From: an uncultured Bacteroidales bacterium
GTDB taxonomy: Bacteria; Bacteroidota; Bacteroidia; Bacteroidales; UBA932
Direction: 5' to 3'
Length of the DNA: 64,000 nt
Assembly (NCBI GenBank): GCA_947588835.1
Contig: CANPZS010000002.1
Location: forward strand, 1 to 64,000
How positions within the stretch are numbered: the stretch's first letter is position 1; each line of letters starts with the position of its first letter. Positions 33,873-49,424 of the stretch are shown here, in pieces. The notes beneath the pieces are model-generated. The model did not search any database. It was not told where the DNA came from and saw nothing but the letters and a program-made list of their open reading frames with translations. Made by a program: the position numbers and the translations under genes.

Positions 33873-33946
33873 GCCGATGTAGCTCAGCTGGCCAGAGCAC
33901 GTGATTTGTAATCTCGGGGTCGTGGGTTCGAATCCCTCCATCGGCT
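33873..33946 (+). tRNA. tRNA-Thr (anticodon TGT)
   Basis: Acceptor GCCGATG/CATCGGC, loop TTTGTAA, T-arm GGGTTCGAATCCC. Confidence 0.95.
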
Positions 33947-33993
33947 CAAAAAAATCCCGGCAGGGACGGGAACGACATACATACGGAAAAATT

Positions 33994-34076
33994 GGGGAGA
34001 TACCAAAGTGGCCAACTGGGGCAGACTGTAAATCTGCTGGTTTATACCTTCGTTAGTTCGAATCTAGCTCTCCCCA
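33994..34076 (+). tRNA. tRNA-Tyr (anticodon GTA)
   Basis: Acceptor GGGGAGA/TCTCCCC, loop CTGTAAA, long variable arm. Confidence 0.94.
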
Positions 34077-34087
34077 CTTTTTTTTAA

Positions 34088-34160
34088 GCGGAAGTAGCTC
34101 AGTTGGTAGAGCATCAGCCTTCCAAGCTGAGGGTCGCGAGTTCGAACCTCGTTTTCCGCT
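34088..34160 (+). tRNA. tRNA-Gly (anticodon TCC)
   Basis: Acceptor GCGGAAG/TTTCCGC, anticodon loop containing TCC, T-arm GAGTTCGAACCTC. Confidence 0.94.
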
Positions 34161-34174
34161 CAAAAAAAATGTAA

Positions 34175-34246
<72 letters not shown>

Positions 34247-34247
34247 C

Positions 34248-34255
34248 TATTTTTG
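34248..34255 (+). promoter_or_regulatory. -7-like element (TATTTTTG) between tRNA-Thr and tuf
   Basis: CTCTATTTTTGTGAATAATAAC. Exact TAnnTTTG match immediately 3' of tRNA-Thr, followed by an A/T-rich leader. Confidence 0.45.
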
Positions 34256-34283
34256 TGAATAATAACACATTAATCATAATATT

Positions 34284-35477
34284 ATGGCTAAAGAAACATT
34301 TCAAAGAACCAAACCGCACGTCAACATCGGCACCATCGGCCATGTAGACCACGGCAAGACCACTCTTACCGCCGCCATCACGAAAGTACTGGCCGAGAGG
34401 GTAGCCGGCAATGCGGACAAAGTAAAGTCCTTCGACCAGATCGACAACGCACCTGAGGAGAAGGAGCGCGGTATCACCATCAACACCGCACACGTAGAGT
34501 ACGAGACCGCTGCACGCCACTATGCGCATGTGGATTGCCCCGGCCACGCCGACTACGTAAAGAACATGGTTACCGGCGCGGCCCAGATGGACGGCGCCAT
34601 CCTCGTAGTGGCCGCCACCGACGGTCCGATGCCCCAGACCCGCGAGCACATACTTCTCGCCCGTCAGGTGAACGTTCCCAAGATCCTCGTCTTCATGAAC
34701 AAGGTGGATCTCGTGGACGACGAGGAAATGCTCGACCTCGTGGAAATGGAAATCCGCGATCTTCTTGCATTCTACAACTTCGATGAGAACTGCCCCATCA
34801 TCCGCGGTTCCGCGCTCGGCGCCCTCAACGGCGAGCCCGCGTGGGAAGACAAGGTAATGGAGCTCATGAACGCCGTCGACGAATACATTCCGCTCCCCGA
34901 GCGTCTCGTTGACCGTCCTTTCCTCATGCCTATCGAGGACATATTCTCCATCACCGGCCGCGGTACCGTAGTTACCGGCCGTGTCGAGACCGGCACCATC
35001 CACGTCAATGATCCCGTCGAACTCGTGGGCTTCACCGACGAACCCCGCAGCACCGTGGTCACCGGCGTGGAAATGTTCCGCAAGCTCCTTGAGCAGGGCG
35101 AGGCCGGCGACAACGTAGGACTTCTCCTCCGCGGCGTGGACAAGAAAGACGTCAAGAGGGGCGAGGTAGTAGCCAAGCCCGGCTCCATCACTCCTCATAC
35201 CGAGTTCAAGGCTCAGATCTACGTTCTTAAGAAAGAAGAGGGCGGACGCCACACTCCTTTCCACAACCACTACCGTCCCCAGTTCTTCATCCGCACTCTC
35301 GACGTTACCGGCGAGATCATGCTTCCTGAAGGCGTAGAGATGGTTATGCCCGGCGACAACGTAGAAATCTCCGTCAAGCTCATCACCCCCGTAGCCATGA
35401 ACGAAGGCCAGCAGTTCGCCATCCGCGAAGGCGGCCGTACCGTCGGTGCGGGACAGGTCATCAAGATCGTCGAGTAA
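34284..35477 (+). CDS. tuf: Elongation factor Tu
   Basis: [59 protein letters not shown]. Confidence 0.98.
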   Translation: MAKETFQRTKPHVNIGTIGHVDHGKTTLTAAITKVLAERVAGNADKVKSFDQIDNAPEEKERGITINTAHVEYETAARHYAHVDCPGHADYVKNMVTGAAQMDGAILVVAATDGPMPQTREHILLARQVNVPKILVFMNKVDLVDDEEMLDLVEMEIRDLLAFYNFDENCPIIRGSALGALNGEPAWEDKVMELMNAVDEYIPLPERLVDRPFLMPIEDIFSITGRGTVVTGRVETGTIHVNDPVELVGFTDEPRSTVVTGVEMFRKLLEQGEAGDNVGLLLRGVDKKDVKRGEVVAKPGSITPHTEFKAQIYVLKKEEGGRHTPFHNHYRPQFFIRTLDVTGEIMLPEGVEMVMPGDNVEISVKLITPVAMNEGQQFAIREGGRTVGAGQVIKIVE

Positions 35478-35495
35478 GATTTCTCAATGCGATAC

Positions 35496-35527
35496 GGCGG
35501 ATTCCCCGACAGAGGGAGTCCGCCTTT
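35496..35527 (+). terminator. Hairpin between tuf and tRNA-Trp (weak terminator or processing element)
   Basis: GGCGGATTCCC-CGACAGA-GGGAGTCCGCC-TTTA, 11-bp stem with one G-U pair and only a short T run. Confidence 0.5.
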
Positions 35528-35529
35528 AC

Positions 35530-35600
35530 AGGGGAATAGAACAAGGGTAGTTCAGCGGTCTCCAAAACCGTCGATGTGGGTTCGAATCCTGCTTCCCCTG
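35530..35600 (+). tRNA. tRNA-Trp (anticodon CCA)
   Basis: Acceptor AGGGGAA/TTCCCCT, loop CTCCAAA, discriminator G. Confidence 0.94.
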
Positions 35601-35682
35601 CAAATATCAAAGGTTACGATTTGGTAAATGTTTAACAGACCCAGGAGCCGCTTCCAATTTCCCGAGTCCATTAAAAGCAAAG

Positions 35683-35871
35683 ATGAGAAAGTTCATTAAC
35701 TATCTTAAAGAGTCTTTCAACGAACTGACCAAAAAGGTGACTTGGCCGGCATGGGACAAACTGCAGAGTTCCGCGTTGCTTGTCCTCGTGTCCACCATTA
35801 TCCTCGCCGCCGTCATATTCGTGATAGATTTTGCTTTCCAGAATCTGATGGAGACTATTTACTCATTGTAA
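35683..35871 (+). CDS. secE: Preprotein translocase subunit SecE
   Basis: 62 aa; YLKESFNELTKKVTWPAWDKLQSSALLVLVSTIILAAVIFVIDF; between tuf/trnW and nusG. Confidence 0.95.
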   Translation: MRKFINYLKESFNELTKKVTWPAWDKLQSSALLVLVSTIILAAVIFVIDFAFQNLMETIYSL

Positions 35872-35883
35872 TTCCTATTTCCC

Positions 35884-36447
35884 ATGAGCGAGAAGAAATG
35901 GTATGTCCTCCGGGCTGCGGGAACCAAAGAGAAGAAGGCCGCCGAATATCTCCGCAAGGAGATTGAAAGGAACAAGGACCTTCAGGCTCTTGTGGATCAG
36001 GTACTCGTTCCGGTCAAGAAAGAAATCGTGACCAAGAACAACAAGAGGAGCGTCGTCGAAAGGCTTCAGTTCCCCGGCTATGTTCTTATACACGCCGAAC
36101 TCAACGCCGAACTCGAGTATATCATCCGCAACCTGATACCCGGCATGTCAGGCTTCCTCTCGGAAAAAGTGGGAAACGGCAGCAACGACAGGAGGCCGGT
36201 TGAGATACGTGAGGACGAAGCTCTCCGCATCATAGGGGAGCAGGACAGGAACACCGAAGGGGCCCCGGACACCGAGGTCATCTTCGAGGTCGGCGAATCC
36301 GTAAAGATCACCGACGGTCCTTTCAGCGGATTCAGCGGCACCGTCGACGAAATTCTGGAAGACAGAAGCAAACTAAAGGTGATAGTGGTGATTTTCGGCA
36401 GAAAGACGCTGCTGGAACTCAGCTTTACACAAGTAACTAAAGAATAA
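35884..36447 (+). CDS. nusG: Transcription termination/antitermination protein NusG
   Basis: KKWYVLRAAGTKEKKAAEYLRKEI; KOW motif VKITDGPFSGFSGTVDEI. Confidence 0.95.
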   Translation: MSEKKWYVLRAAGTKEKKAAEYLRKEIERNKDLQALVDQVLVPVKKEIVTKNNKRSVVERLQFPGYVLIHAELNAELEYIIRNLIPGMSGFLSEKVGNGSNDRRPVEIREDEALRIIGEQDRNTEGAPDTEVIFEVGESVKITDGPFSGFSGTVDEILEDRSKLKVIVVIFGRKTLLELSFTQVTKE

Positions 36448-36453
36448 CAAATC

Positions 36454-36897
36454 ATGGCAAAAGAAGTTACCGGATTCATTAAGCTCCAGATAAAAGGCGG
36501 AGCTGCCAATCCAGCGCCTCCGGTAGGACCGGCACTCGGTTCCAAAGGCTTGAACATCATGGACTTCTGCAAGCAGTTCAATGCCCGTACGCAAGATCTT
36601 GCAGGCAAGGTGCTGCCCGTGGTGATAACGGTCTATAGCGACAAGTCTTTCACGTTCGAAGTAAAACAGCCTCCGGTGGCGGTATCCCTCAAGGAGGCCG
36701 CAAAGATTCAGAAAGCCTCCGGCGAGCCCAACAGGAAAAAGGTCGCCTCGGTGACCTGGGATCAGGTGAAGGAAATAGCCCAGGCCAAAATGCCCGACCT
36801 GAACGCTTTCACGCTTAAGTCGGCCATGAGCATGGTGGCCGGCACGGCCAGGAGCATGGGCATCAAAGTCGAGGGCGAATTCCCTGAAAATATCTAA
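36454..36897 (+). CDS. rplK: 50S ribosomal protein L11
   Basis: [40 protein letters not shown]. Confidence 0.98.
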   Translation: MAKEVTGFIKLQIKGGAANPAPPVGPALGSKGLNIMDFCKQFNARTQDLAGKVLPVVITVYSDKSFTFEVKQPPVAVSLKEAAKIQKASGEPNRKKVASVTWDQVKEIAQAKMPDLNAFTLKSAMSMVAGTARSMGIKVEGEFPENI

Positions 36898-36911
36898 AAT
36901 TCACATGTATC

Positions 36912-37619
36912 ATGAGTAAATTAACCAAAAATCAGAAGGTCGCGGAAGCCAAGGTCGATTCCGTCAAGCTTTATCCGCTCGACGAGGCATGTGAACTTGT
37001 AAAGGAAGTATCCTATGCTAAATTCAACGCGTCCGTAGAACTCCATGTAAACCTCGGAGTCGACCCTCGCAAATCGAACCAGATGGTACGCGGCGTCGTC
37101 ACCCTTCCCAACGGAACGGGCAAGGAGACGCGCGTCCTCGTCCTCTGCACCCCCGACAAGGAAAACGAAGCCAAGGAGGCGGGCGCCGACTACGTGGGTC
37201 TCGACGAATACATCGATAAGATCAAGGGCGGCTGGACAGACGTGGACGTGATAATCTGCACCCCTTCGGTGATGGCCAAAGTCGGCGCCATAGGCCGTAT
37301 ACTCGGCCCCCGCGGACTGATGCCCAATCCCAAGACGGGTACGGTGACCATGGAAATAGGCAATGCCGTCAAAGAAGTAAAGGCCGGCAAAATCGACTTC
37401 AAGGTCGACAAGACCGGCATCATACACACGGCCGTGGGCAAAGTTTCGTTCGACGCCGGCAAGATAGCCGAAAACATAAAGAGTGTCATGTCGGCTATTC
37501 TGAAGCTCAAGCCACAGGCTCTGAAAGGAACCTATCTCAAAGGCGCAAGCATCTGCGCCACCATGAGCCCGGGCATCAAGTTGGACACCAAAGCATTCAC
37601 CACCGGCACTGAGAAATAA
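36912..37619 (+). CDS. rplA: 50S ribosomal protein L1
   Basis: [50 protein letters not shown]. Confidence 0.98.
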   Translation: MSKLTKNQKVAEAKVDSVKLYPLDEACELVKEVSYAKFNASVELHVNLGVDPRKSNQMVRGVVTLPNGTGKETRVLVLCTPDKENEAKEAGADYVGLDEYIDKIKGGWTDVDVIICTPSVMAKVGAIGRILGPRGLMPNPKTGTVTMEIGNAVKEVKAGKIDFKVDKTGIIHTAVGKVSFDAGKIAENIKSVMSAILKLKPQALKGTYLKGASICATMSPGIKLDTKAFTTGTEK

Positions 37620-37633
37620 ACGCAGACAGAATC

Positions 37634-38167
37634 ATGAAGAAGGAAATAAAAGCCCAGGTAATCGAAGCTCTCGCAGCCAGGCTCGGGAGCCTGCCGAATT
37701 TCTATATTGCCGACATATCCGGACTGAATGCGGAAGACACTACCAAACTCCGCCGCGAATGCTTCGAACAGGGAATCCAGCTTACGGTGGTCAAGAACAC
37801 CCTGCTCGCGAAGGCAATCGAAAAAGTCGGCAACGAGGAAATAAAGTCGCTGCTCTCCACCCTCGTGGGGAACACGGCCCTCATGTTTACGGAAACTCCC
37901 AACGGCCCGGCCAAACTGATAAAGAAATTCAACAAAGCCGGCTCCGAAAAGCCGGCCCTGAAAGCGGCCTTCGTACAGGAGTGCGCGTTCGTGGGCGCCG
38001 ACAAGCTCGATGAACTCACGGCGATCAAATCCAAGGAAGAACTCATCGGAGATATCATTTCTCTGCTCCAGTCTCCTGTACGCAATGTCATATCGGCCCT
38101 CGAAAATGCGGGCGGTACCATCGCCGGACTGGTCAAGTCTCTTTCCGAGAAAGAAGACAAACAATAA
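37634..38167 (+). CDS. rplJ: 50S ribosomal protein L10
   Basis: L10-family sequence and position between rplA and rplL. Confidence 0.95.
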   Translation: MKKEIKAQVIEALAARLGSLPNFYIADISGLNAEDTTKLRRECFEQGIQLTVVKNTLLAKAIEKVGNEEIKSLLSTLVGNTALMFTETPNGPAKLIKKFNKAGSEKPALKAAFVQECAFVGADKLDELTAIKSKEELIGDIISLLQSPVRNVISALENAGGTIAGLVKSLSEKEDKQ

Positions 38168-38202
38168 AATAATAACAATAATTTTAATAAGTAACAATAA
38201 TT

Positions 38203-38577
38203 ATGGCAGATGTAAAGAAACTTGCAGAAGAGTTGGTAAACCTTTCTGTAAAAGACGTTCAGGAACTTGCGAAGGTCCTCAAGGAAGAGTATGGTATCGA
38301 GCCTGCGGCCGCCGCTGTAGCCGTTGCGGCTCCTGCCGCTGCTGAAGCCGCAGCTCCGGCTGAGAAGACCGAGTTCGACGTTATCCTCACCAGCGCCGGC
38401 CAGGCCAAGCTTCAGGTCATCAAGGCCGTGAAGGAAGCCGCCGGTCTCGGCCTCAAGGAGGCCAAGGACCTTGTGGACGGTGCTCCCAAGGCAGTCAAAG
38501 AGAAAGTATCCAAGGCCGAGGCCGAAGCTCTCAAAGCCGCCCTTGAAGAGGCAGGCGCAGAAGTCGAGATTAAATAA
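38203..38577 (+). CDS. rplL: 50S ribosomal protein L7/L12
   Basis: Ala-rich hinge; [46 protein letters not shown]. Confidence 0.98.
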   Translation: MADVKKLAEELVNLSVKDVQELAKVLKEEYGIEPAAAAVAVAAPAAAEAAAPAEKTEFDVILTSAGQAKLQVIKAVKEAAGLGLKEAKDLVDGAPKAVKEKVSKAEAEALKAALEEAGAEVEIK

Positions 38578-38609
38578 CTCGCCTCATTCCCTTGGATGGG
38601 ACAAATTCG

Positions 38610-38642
38610 GGTTTAGAGCCGGAATGGCTCTAAACCTTTTTT
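38610..38642 (+). terminator. Perfect hairpin plus T-tract between rplL and rpoB (terminator/attenuator)
   Basis: GGTTTAGAGCC-GGAAT-GGCTCTAAACC-TTTTTT: 11-bp perfect stem, 5-nt loop, 6 T. Confidence 0.85.
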
Positions 38643-38679
38643 CCGTATTTGATTTTTCTCTATTTTCCACGGCAGCACA

Positions 38680-41600
38680 ATGTCAAAAAAGACCAACAAC
38701 AAACGCATAAACTTCGCAACGTCCAAAATATTGGACTATCCTGATCTTCTTGAGGTCCAGCTGAAGTCGTTCCGAGATTTCTTCCAGCTGGAGACGACCC
38801 CGGAAAGCAGAAAGAACGAAGGGTTGTATCAAGTGTTTCAGGAAATTTTCCCGATCGAAGATACGAGGAACAACTATAAGCTTGAATTCATAGACTATTT
38901 CATAGACCCGCCGCAGTACACCATCGAAGAGTGTCTGGAGAGGGGCCTTACCTACAATGTTCCCCTGAAGGCGAAACTCCGCCTGTCATGCACGGATCCG
39001 GAGCATGAAGATTTTGAAATGAAGATACAGGATGTCTATTTAGGCAACATCCCGTACATGACTCCCGCCGGCACGTTCATCATCAACGGTTCGGAAAGAA
39101 TAATAGTGTCCCAGTTGCACAGGTCTCCGGGCGTGTTCTTCGACCAGAACATGCATGCAAACGGCACAAAGCTCTATTCGGCGCGCATAATCCCGTTCAA
39201 GGGCTCGTGGATAGAATTCGCGACTGACATCAACAATGTCATGTACGCATACATAGACCGGAAAAAGAAACTGCCGGTCACCACGCTGCTGAGGGCCATA
39301 GGATACAGCAGCGACAAGGAAATTCTCAATACATTCGAACTCGCCGACGAGGTGGAGGTCAACGAAGAAGTATTGAAAGCCAACATAGGACGCAAGATAG
39401 CGGCCAAGGTACTGAAAACCACAACGACCGATTTCGAGGATGAGGACACCGGAGAAATCATCCCCATAGAACGTACGGTTCCCATAATCGAGAGGGGCGC
39501 GGAACTCGACGACGACACCATCGCCATGATTCTCGACACGGACAACAAGACCGTGCTTCTCCAGAAAGACGAGGTGAATGCAAATGAATACACCATCATT
39601 TACAACACCCTCCACAAAGACACCACGAATACGGAACTCGAAGCCGTAAACTATATCTACAAGCAGCTGCGCAACTCCGAACCGCCGGACGAGGCGACGG
39701 CCAGGGACGTCATCGACAAACTGTTCTTCTCCGAAAAGAGATACGACCTCGGCGACGTGGGCAGATACCGTCTCAACAAGAAGCTCAATCTCGACATTGC
39801 ACCGAAAGTAAGGGTTCTTACCAATACGGACATAATCGAGATCATAAAATATCTGATCCAGCTCATCAACTCCAAGGCGACGGTGGACGACATCGACCAT
39901 CTGAGCAACCGCCGCGTGCGCACCGTGGGAGAACAGCTTGCCAACCAGTTCAGCGTCGGCCTCTCGCGCATGGCGAGAACGATACGGGAAAGGATGAACG
40001 TGCGCGACAGCGAGCAGTTCAGCCCCATCGACCTGATCAATGCAAAGACGCTTTCGTCCGTCATCAATTCATTCTTCGGGACGAGCCAGCTGTCCCAGTT
40101 CATGGACCAGACCAATCCCTTGGCCGAGATTACCCACAAGAGGCGTCTTTCGGCGCTCGGCCCCGGAGGCCTCTCAAGGGACAGGGCGGGCTTCGAAGTC
40201 AGGGACGTGCATTACACGCATTACGGAAGGCTGTGCCCGATCGAATCCCCGGAGGGCCCCAACATCGGCCTCATTTCGTCCCTCTGCGTATACGCGAAGA
40301 TCAATGAACTCGGATTCATAGAAACTCCGTACCGCAAGGTGGAAGGCGGCAAGGTGGACCTTTCCGACGGCGGATGGAAATACATGAGCGCCGAAGAAGA
40401 GGAAAACAAGCTCGTTTCCCTCGCCAAGGTAAAAATGGACGATGACGGCAACATCCTCGACGACAGGATCCAGTGCCGTCTCGAAGCCGATTTCCCCGTA
40501 GTGACCAAAGAAGAGGTGAACTACATGGACGTGGCTCCCAACCAGATGGCGTCGGTGGCCGCATCCCTGATCCCGTTCCTCGAACACGACGACGCGCACA
40601 GGGCGCTCATGGGCGCCAACATGATGCGCCAGGCCGTTCCGCTTCTCAGCCCGCAGGCCCCCATCGTGGGCACGGGACTCGAGGAACGCGTCTGCATCGA
40701 CTCGAGGACACAGGTCATAGCGGAGCGCAAAGGCGTCGTGACCTACGTGGACGCCAACGAAATCCATGTCAAATACGACCGCACCGAGGATGAAAGGTTC
40801 GTATCCTTCGCCCCTGAGGAAACGGTATACAATCTGCCCATATTCCGCAGGACCAACCAGAGCACGACCATAATGCTGAAGCCTATCGTCCGCAAGGGCG
40901 ACAAGGTGGAAAAAGGACAGGTGCTCACCGAAGGCTACGCCACCCAGGACGGCGAGCTCGCTCTCGGAAGGAACCTTATGGTGGCCTTCATGCCGTGGAA
41001 GGGCTACAACTATGAGGACGCCATCGTACTTTCCGAAGAAATGGTCAAGTGGGACGTCCTGACCTCCGTGCACGTGGATGAATATCTCACGGAAGTGCGT
41101 GAGACCAAGCGCGGCATGGAAGAGCTTACCCCGGACATCCCCAATGTGAGCGAAGACGCCACCAAGGACCTCGGCAACGACGGCATAATCCGCATAGGAG
41201 CCCACGTCGAGCCCGGCGACATAATGATAGGCAAGATCACGCCTAAAGGCGAAAGCGACCCGTCTCCGGAGGAGAAACTCCTCAAGGCCATATTCGGCGA
41301 CAAGGCGGGCGACGTCAAGGACGCCTCGCTCAAAGCCAATCCTTCGCTTAGCGGCACGGTCATAAAGACTGCCCTTTATGCCAAGACCGTCACGAAGGAA
41401 AGCAACAGGAAAAATGCCAAGGCGGACCAGAAAGCCAGAATAGAGATCAAGCAGGATGAATTCGCCAAGAGCGCCGAAAGGCTGCGCACCAATTTCCTCA
41501 GCAAGCTCATAACCCTCGTGGAGGGCAGGAAGAGCGCGGGAATCAGCGACCTCTACGGCGTGGAAATCATACCCAAGGGCAAGGCGTTCACTATGGAGGC

Positions 41601-42501
41601 GCTGCAGAACATCGACTACGCCAACGTCAACTCCAACAAGTGGACCAACGACAAGAACACCAACGCCCTCGTCCGCGATCTCATCAACAACTACTGCATC
41701 ACATACAAGGAAGCCGAAACCCGCAACAAACGGGAACTCGACAAGATAAAGGTAGGAGACGAACTTCCCAACGGCGTGATGCGGCTCGCCAAGGTCTACA
41801 TCGCCAAGAAGAGGAAAATCACCGTGGGCGACAAGATGGCCGGACGCCACGGCAACAAGGGCATCGTCGCCAAGATCGTGCGCCAGGAAGACATGCCGTT
41901 CCTTGAGGACGGCACTCCGGTGGACATAGTGCTCAACCCCCTCGGCGTGCCTTCGCGAATGAACCTCGGCCAGATCTACGAAACCGTGCTCGGCTGGGCC
42001 GGTTCCAAGCTCGGGCTCAAGTTCTCCACACCCATATTCGACGGTGCGAGCATCGACGAGATCTGTTCCTATACCGACAAGGCGGGTGTTCCCAGATTCG
42101 GCAAGACGCACCTGAGAGACGGCGGCACCGGCGACTGGTTCGACCAGCCGGCCACCGTAGGCGTAATCTACATGATCAAGCTGGGCCACATGGTGGACGA
42201 CAAGATGCATGCCCGCTCGATCGGTCCGTACTCCCTCATCACTCAGCAGCCTCTGGGCGGAAAGGCCCAGTTCGGAGGGCAGCGTTTCGGAGAGATGGAG
42301 GTATGGGCGCTCGAAGCGTTCGGCGCGGCCAATGCCCTGCAGGAGATACTGACGGTCAAGTCCGACGACGTGACGGGAAGGTCCAAGACCTACGAAGCCA
42401 TCGTCAAGGGCGACCCCATGCCGCCGGCAGGCATTCCGGAATCCCTCAACGTGCTCCTGCACGAACTCAGGGGCCTGGGCCTCAAAGTAAATCTGGAATA
42501 A
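38680..42501 (+). CDS. rpoB: DNA-directed RNA polymerase subunit beta
   Basis: [61 protein letters not shown]. Confidence 0.99.
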   Translation: MSKKTNNKRINFATSKILDYPDLLEVQLKSFRDFFQLETTPESRKNEGLYQVFQEIFPIEDTRNNYKLEFIDYFIDPPQYTIEECLERGLTYNVPLKAKLRLSCTDPEHEDFEMKIQDVYLGNIPYMTPAGTFIINGSERIIVSQLHRSPGVFFDQNMHANGTKLYSARIIPFKGSWIEFATDINNVMYAYIDRKKKLPVTTLLRAIGYSSDKEILNTFELADEVEVNEEVLKANIGRKIAAKVLKTTTTDFEDEDTGEIIPIERTVPIIERGAELDDDTIAMILDTDNKTVLLQKDEVNANEYTIIYNTLHKDTTNTELEAVNYIYKQLRNSEPPDEATARDVIDKLFFSEKRYDLGDVGRYRLNKKLNLDIAPKVRVLTNTDIIEIIKYLIQLINSKATVDDIDHLSNRRVRTVGEQLANQFSVGLSRMARTIRERMNVRDSEQFSPIDLINAKTLSSVINSFFGTSQLSQFMDQTNPLAEITHKRRLSALGPGGLSRDRAGFEVRDVHYTHYGRLCPIESPEGPNIGLISSLCVYAKINELGFIETPYRKVEGGKVDLSDGGWKYMSAEEEENKLVSLAKVKMDDDGNILDDRIQCRLEADFPVVTKEEVNYMDVAPNQMASVAASLIPFLEHDDAHRALMGANMMRQAVPLLSPQAPIVGTGLEERVCIDSRTQVIAERKGVVTYVDANEIHVKYDRTEDERFVSFAPEETVYNLPIFRRTNQSTTIMLKPIVRKGDKVEKGQVLTEGYATQDGELALGRNLMVAFMPWKGYNYEDAIVLSEEMVKWDVLTSVHVDEYLTEVRETKRGMEELTPDIPNVSEDATKDLGNDGIIRIGAHVEPGDIMIGKITPKGESDPSPEEKLLKAIFGDKAGDVKDASLKANPSLSGTVIKTALYAKTVTKESNRKNAKADQKARIEIKQDEFAKSAERLRTNFLSKLITLVEGRKSAGISDLYGVEIIPKGKAFTMEALQNIDYANVNSNKWTNDKNTNALVRDLINNYCITYKEAETRNKRELDKIKVGDELPNGVMRLAKVYIAKKRKITVGDKMAGRHGNKGIVAKIVRQEDMPFLEDGTPVDIVLNPLGVPSRMNLGQIYETVLGWAGSKLGLKFSTPIFDGASIDEICSYTDKAGVPRFGKTHLRDGGTGDWFDQPATVGVIYMIKLGHMVDDKMHARSIGPYSLITQQPLGGKAQFGGQRFGEMEVWALEAFGAANALQEILTVKSDDVTGRSKTYEAIVKGDPMPPAGIPESLNVLLHELRGLGLKVNLE

Positions 42502-42522
42502 CAATTTTGATTACAGAAGAAT

Positions 42523-46800
<4,278 letters not shown>

Positions 46801-46818
46801 CCGACATTATGATACTAT

Positions 46819-46857
46819 GACGGCGCTGCGGTCTTTCCACAGCGCCGTCTTTTTTTT
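46819..46857 (+). terminator. Intrinsic terminator after rpoC
   Basis: GACGGCGCTG-CGGTCTTTCCA-CAGCGCCGTC-TTTTTTTT. Confidence 0.9.
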
Positions 46858-46881
46858 ACCTTTCAATGAATGACCCGGACG

Positions 46882-47727
46882 TCATCCGACATGCCGGAGG
46901 AATGCCTCGACGGTGTTTTCCATGAGACAGGCTATCGTCATCGGCCCGACGCCTCCCGGCACCGGAGTGACGTATGCAGCCTTGCGGGATACCGATTCGA
47001 AATCGACGTCCCCGCACAGCTTGCCTTCCGCGTTCCTGTTCATGCCTACGTCTATCACCACGGCCCCTTCCGGCACCATGTCACCCGTAAGGAGCCCGGC
47101 ACGCCCTGCGGCGCATATTATTATGTCGGCCTGACGCGTGATGGACGGCAGGTCCGCGGTGCGGGTATGGCAGATGGTGACAGTGGCATTCGCGTCGAGA
47201 AGCAGCTTGGACACCGGCAGACCTACTATGTTGCTGCGGCCTATCACCACGGCCCTTTTGCCTTTCGGATCCACGCCGGCCTCCTCAAGCAGGCGCATTA
47301 TGCCCTTGGGAGTGCACGGCAGCATGCACGGCGCTTTCTGCCACAGGGCGGCCACGTTCAGAGGATGGAAGCCGTCCACGTCCTTGTCCTTCCTTATGGC
47401 GCTTATTATGACGTTCTTGTCGATATGGGCCGGCAGAGGCAGCTGCACCAGGATGCCGTCCACCTCCCCGTCCGAATTCAGCCTTGATATTTCCTCGCTC
47501 AGCACGGACTGTTCCACATCTTCGGGAAACCGCAGGGTGATGTTTCTGATCCCCACTTCCGTGCAGGCCCTTTCCTTGTTGCGCACATATATGAGGCTGC
47601 CCGGATCCTCCCCCACCAAAATCACCGCAAGGCAAGGACGCCTCCCATAGGCATCCGCATATCCGCGCACCTTTTCCGCAAGTCCGGCCTTGATGCGGTC
47701 GGACAGGTTTTTCCCGCTTAAAATCAT
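46882..47727 (-). CDS. folD: Methylenetetrahydrofolate dehydrogenase/cyclohydrolase
   Basis: [49 protein letters not shown]. Confidence 0.97.
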   Translation of the reverse strand: MILSGKNLSDRIKAGLAEKVRGYADAYGRRPCLAVILVGEDPGSLIYVRNKERACTEVGIRNITLRFPEDVEQSVLSEEISRLNSDGEVDGILVQLPLPAHIDKNVIISAIRKDKDVDGFHPLNVAALWQKAPCMLPCTPKGIMRLLEEAGVDPKGKRAVVIGRSNIVGLPVSKLLLDANATVTICHTRTADLPSITRQADIIICAAGRAGLLTGDMVPEGAVVIDVGMNRNAEGKLCGDVDFESVSRKAAYVTPVPGGVGPMTIACLMENTVEAFLRHVG

Positions 47728-47753
47728 ATGTCAAACCTTTGTCGTAGGAGGTA

Positions 47754-47761
47754 CAAAGATA
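47754..47761 (-). promoter_or_regulatory. Bacteroidetes -7 element (TATCTTTG) for folD
   Basis: Minus strand TTTTTTATCTTTGTACC, about 27 nt before the folD start. Confidence 0.55.
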
Positions 47762-47833
47762 AAAAACATTATCTTAAATTTTGAATGGCAGAATTATTTT
47801 CATATTTTGCAGGATATTTCATTCAGAAGAAGC

Positions 47834-49417
47834 ATGAGGGAACTCTTTCTAACGAACACGCTTTCAAGGACGAAAGAACCGTTCAGGCCCGTCACTCCGG
47901 GACACGTCGGCATGTATGTATGCGGCCCCACGGTGTACGGCGAAGCACACCTCGGACACGCACGCCCCGGAGTCACGTACGACGTGCTGTTCAGGCTGCT
48001 GAGGCATCTCGGCTACCGGGTGCGGTATGTGCGCAACATAACCGACGTAGGGCATCTGGAATATGATTCGGACGACGGCGAGGACAAGATAACGAAGAAG
48101 GCCAAAATAGAGAACCTCGAACCCATGGAGGTCGTGCAGACATATACCGAAAAGTACCACGAAGCCATGAGGATGCTCAACTGCGTTCCGCCGTCCATAG
48201 AGCCGCGCGCCTCCGGGCACATCCCCGAACAGATAGAAATGGTGCAGAAGATACTTGATGCCGGATACGCATACGTAAGCAACGGCTCAGTATATTTCGA
48301 CGTGGAAAAATACGACCGGGACTTCCACTACGGAATATTGTCGGGGCGCAGCATAGAGGCTACCCTCGAAGGCACCCGCAGCCTTGACGGGCAGGGCGAC
48401 AAGAGGGCCCCGTATGATTTCGCGCTGTGGAAAAAAGCCGGGCCGGAACATATAATGCGATGGAATTCGCCGTGGGGGAAAGGCTTTCCGGGCTGGCATC
48501 TGGAATGCTCGGTAATGGGAGAAAAATATCTCGGACGCGAATTCGACATACACGGCGGAGGCATGGATCTGACGTTCCCGCACCATGAATGCGAAATAGC
48601 CCAGAACGAGACAAGCCGCGGCACAGCCGGCGTGCGCTATTGGATCCACAACAACATGGTCACCATCAACGGCAAGAAGATGGGAAAGTCGCTCGGCAAT
48701 TTCATCACCCTGCCGGAACTGTTCTCCGGCAAGCATGAAGCCCTCGACAGGCCCTACTCCCCCATGGCCGTACGGTTCTTCATCCTGCAGGCCCATTACA
48801 GAAGCACTCTCGATTTCAGCAACGAGGCGCTTCAGGCCGCGGAAAAGGGCTACAAAAGAATAATGCAGACGGCAAGACGGCTCCGTGAGATGGCCGGGGC
48901 GGCGGGAGTCGTGTCGCCTGTCAGGGGGACGGAAGGCAATCCGGCCTGGAAAATGGTCTACGGGGAACTTTCCGCCCATACCGCCGACGACGGATGCAAG
49001 GCGGAGAACGAAGAGGTGAGAGAAATCTATGCCAAAACGTACGAAGCCCTCTGTGACGACATGAACACTCCGGTGGCGCTGTCCCGCCTGTTCGACGCCG
49101 TGCGCATAATAAATTCGGCGAAAGAAAACCCCGGACTCCTTTCCGCAGTTGACATCGAAGTCCTGCTGACCCTGTTCGATGACGTCGTGTACGGAGTGCT
49201 CGGCCTCAGGGACGAAGAATACGGAGGCGGAACAGGGCAGGAAAAAACCGAGAAAGCCCTTGCCGAAGTCATGGATGTGGTGCTCGGCATCCGGAAGCGC
49301 GCCCGCGAAGCCGGGGACTGGAGCGAAAGCGACCGCATAAGGGACGCGCTGAAAGCGGCGGGGATAACCGTAAAGGACAGCAAGAACGGCTCCGAATGGA
49401 GTCTTGACCAATCATAA
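47834..49417 (+). CDS. cysS: Cysteinyl-tRNA synthetase
   Basis: [57 protein letters not shown]. Likely start [17 protein letters not shown] at 47834, not 47690. Confidence 0.96.
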   Translation: MRELFLTNTLSRTKEPFRPVTPGHVGMYVCGPTVYGEAHLGHARPGVTYDVLFRLLRHLGYRVRYVRNITDVGHLEYDSDDGEDKITKKAKIENLEPMEVVQTYTEKYHEAMRMLNCVPPSIEPRASGHIPEQIEMVQKILDAGYAYVSNGSVYFDVEKYDRDFHYGILSGRSIEATLEGTRSLDGQGDKRAPYDFALWKKAGPEHIMRWNSPWGKGFPGWHLECSVMGEKYLGREFDIHGGGMDLTFPHHECEIAQNETSRGTAGVRYWIHNNMVTINGKKMGKSLGNFITLPELFSGKHEALDRPYSPMAVRFFILQAHYRSTLDFSNEALQAAEKGYKRIMQTARRLREMAGAAGVVSPVRGTEGNPAWKMVYGELSAHTADDGCKAENEEVREIYAKTYEALCDDMNTPVALSRLFDAVRIINSAKENPGLLSAVDIEVLLTLFDDVVYGVLGLRDEEYGGGTGQEKTEKALAEVMDVVLGIRKRAREAGDWSESDRIRDALKAAGITVKDSKNGSEWSLDQS

Positions 49418-49424
49418 AGACGCC

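Noticed and set aside
37620-37633. L10 autoregulatory leader before rplJ
   Set aside because: Only 14 nt separate rplA and rplJ, too short for the leader fold; not supported here.
40174-42504. 776-aa antisense ORF
   Set aside because: Exactly in codon register with rpoB; explained by codon bias, with no recognisable protein family.
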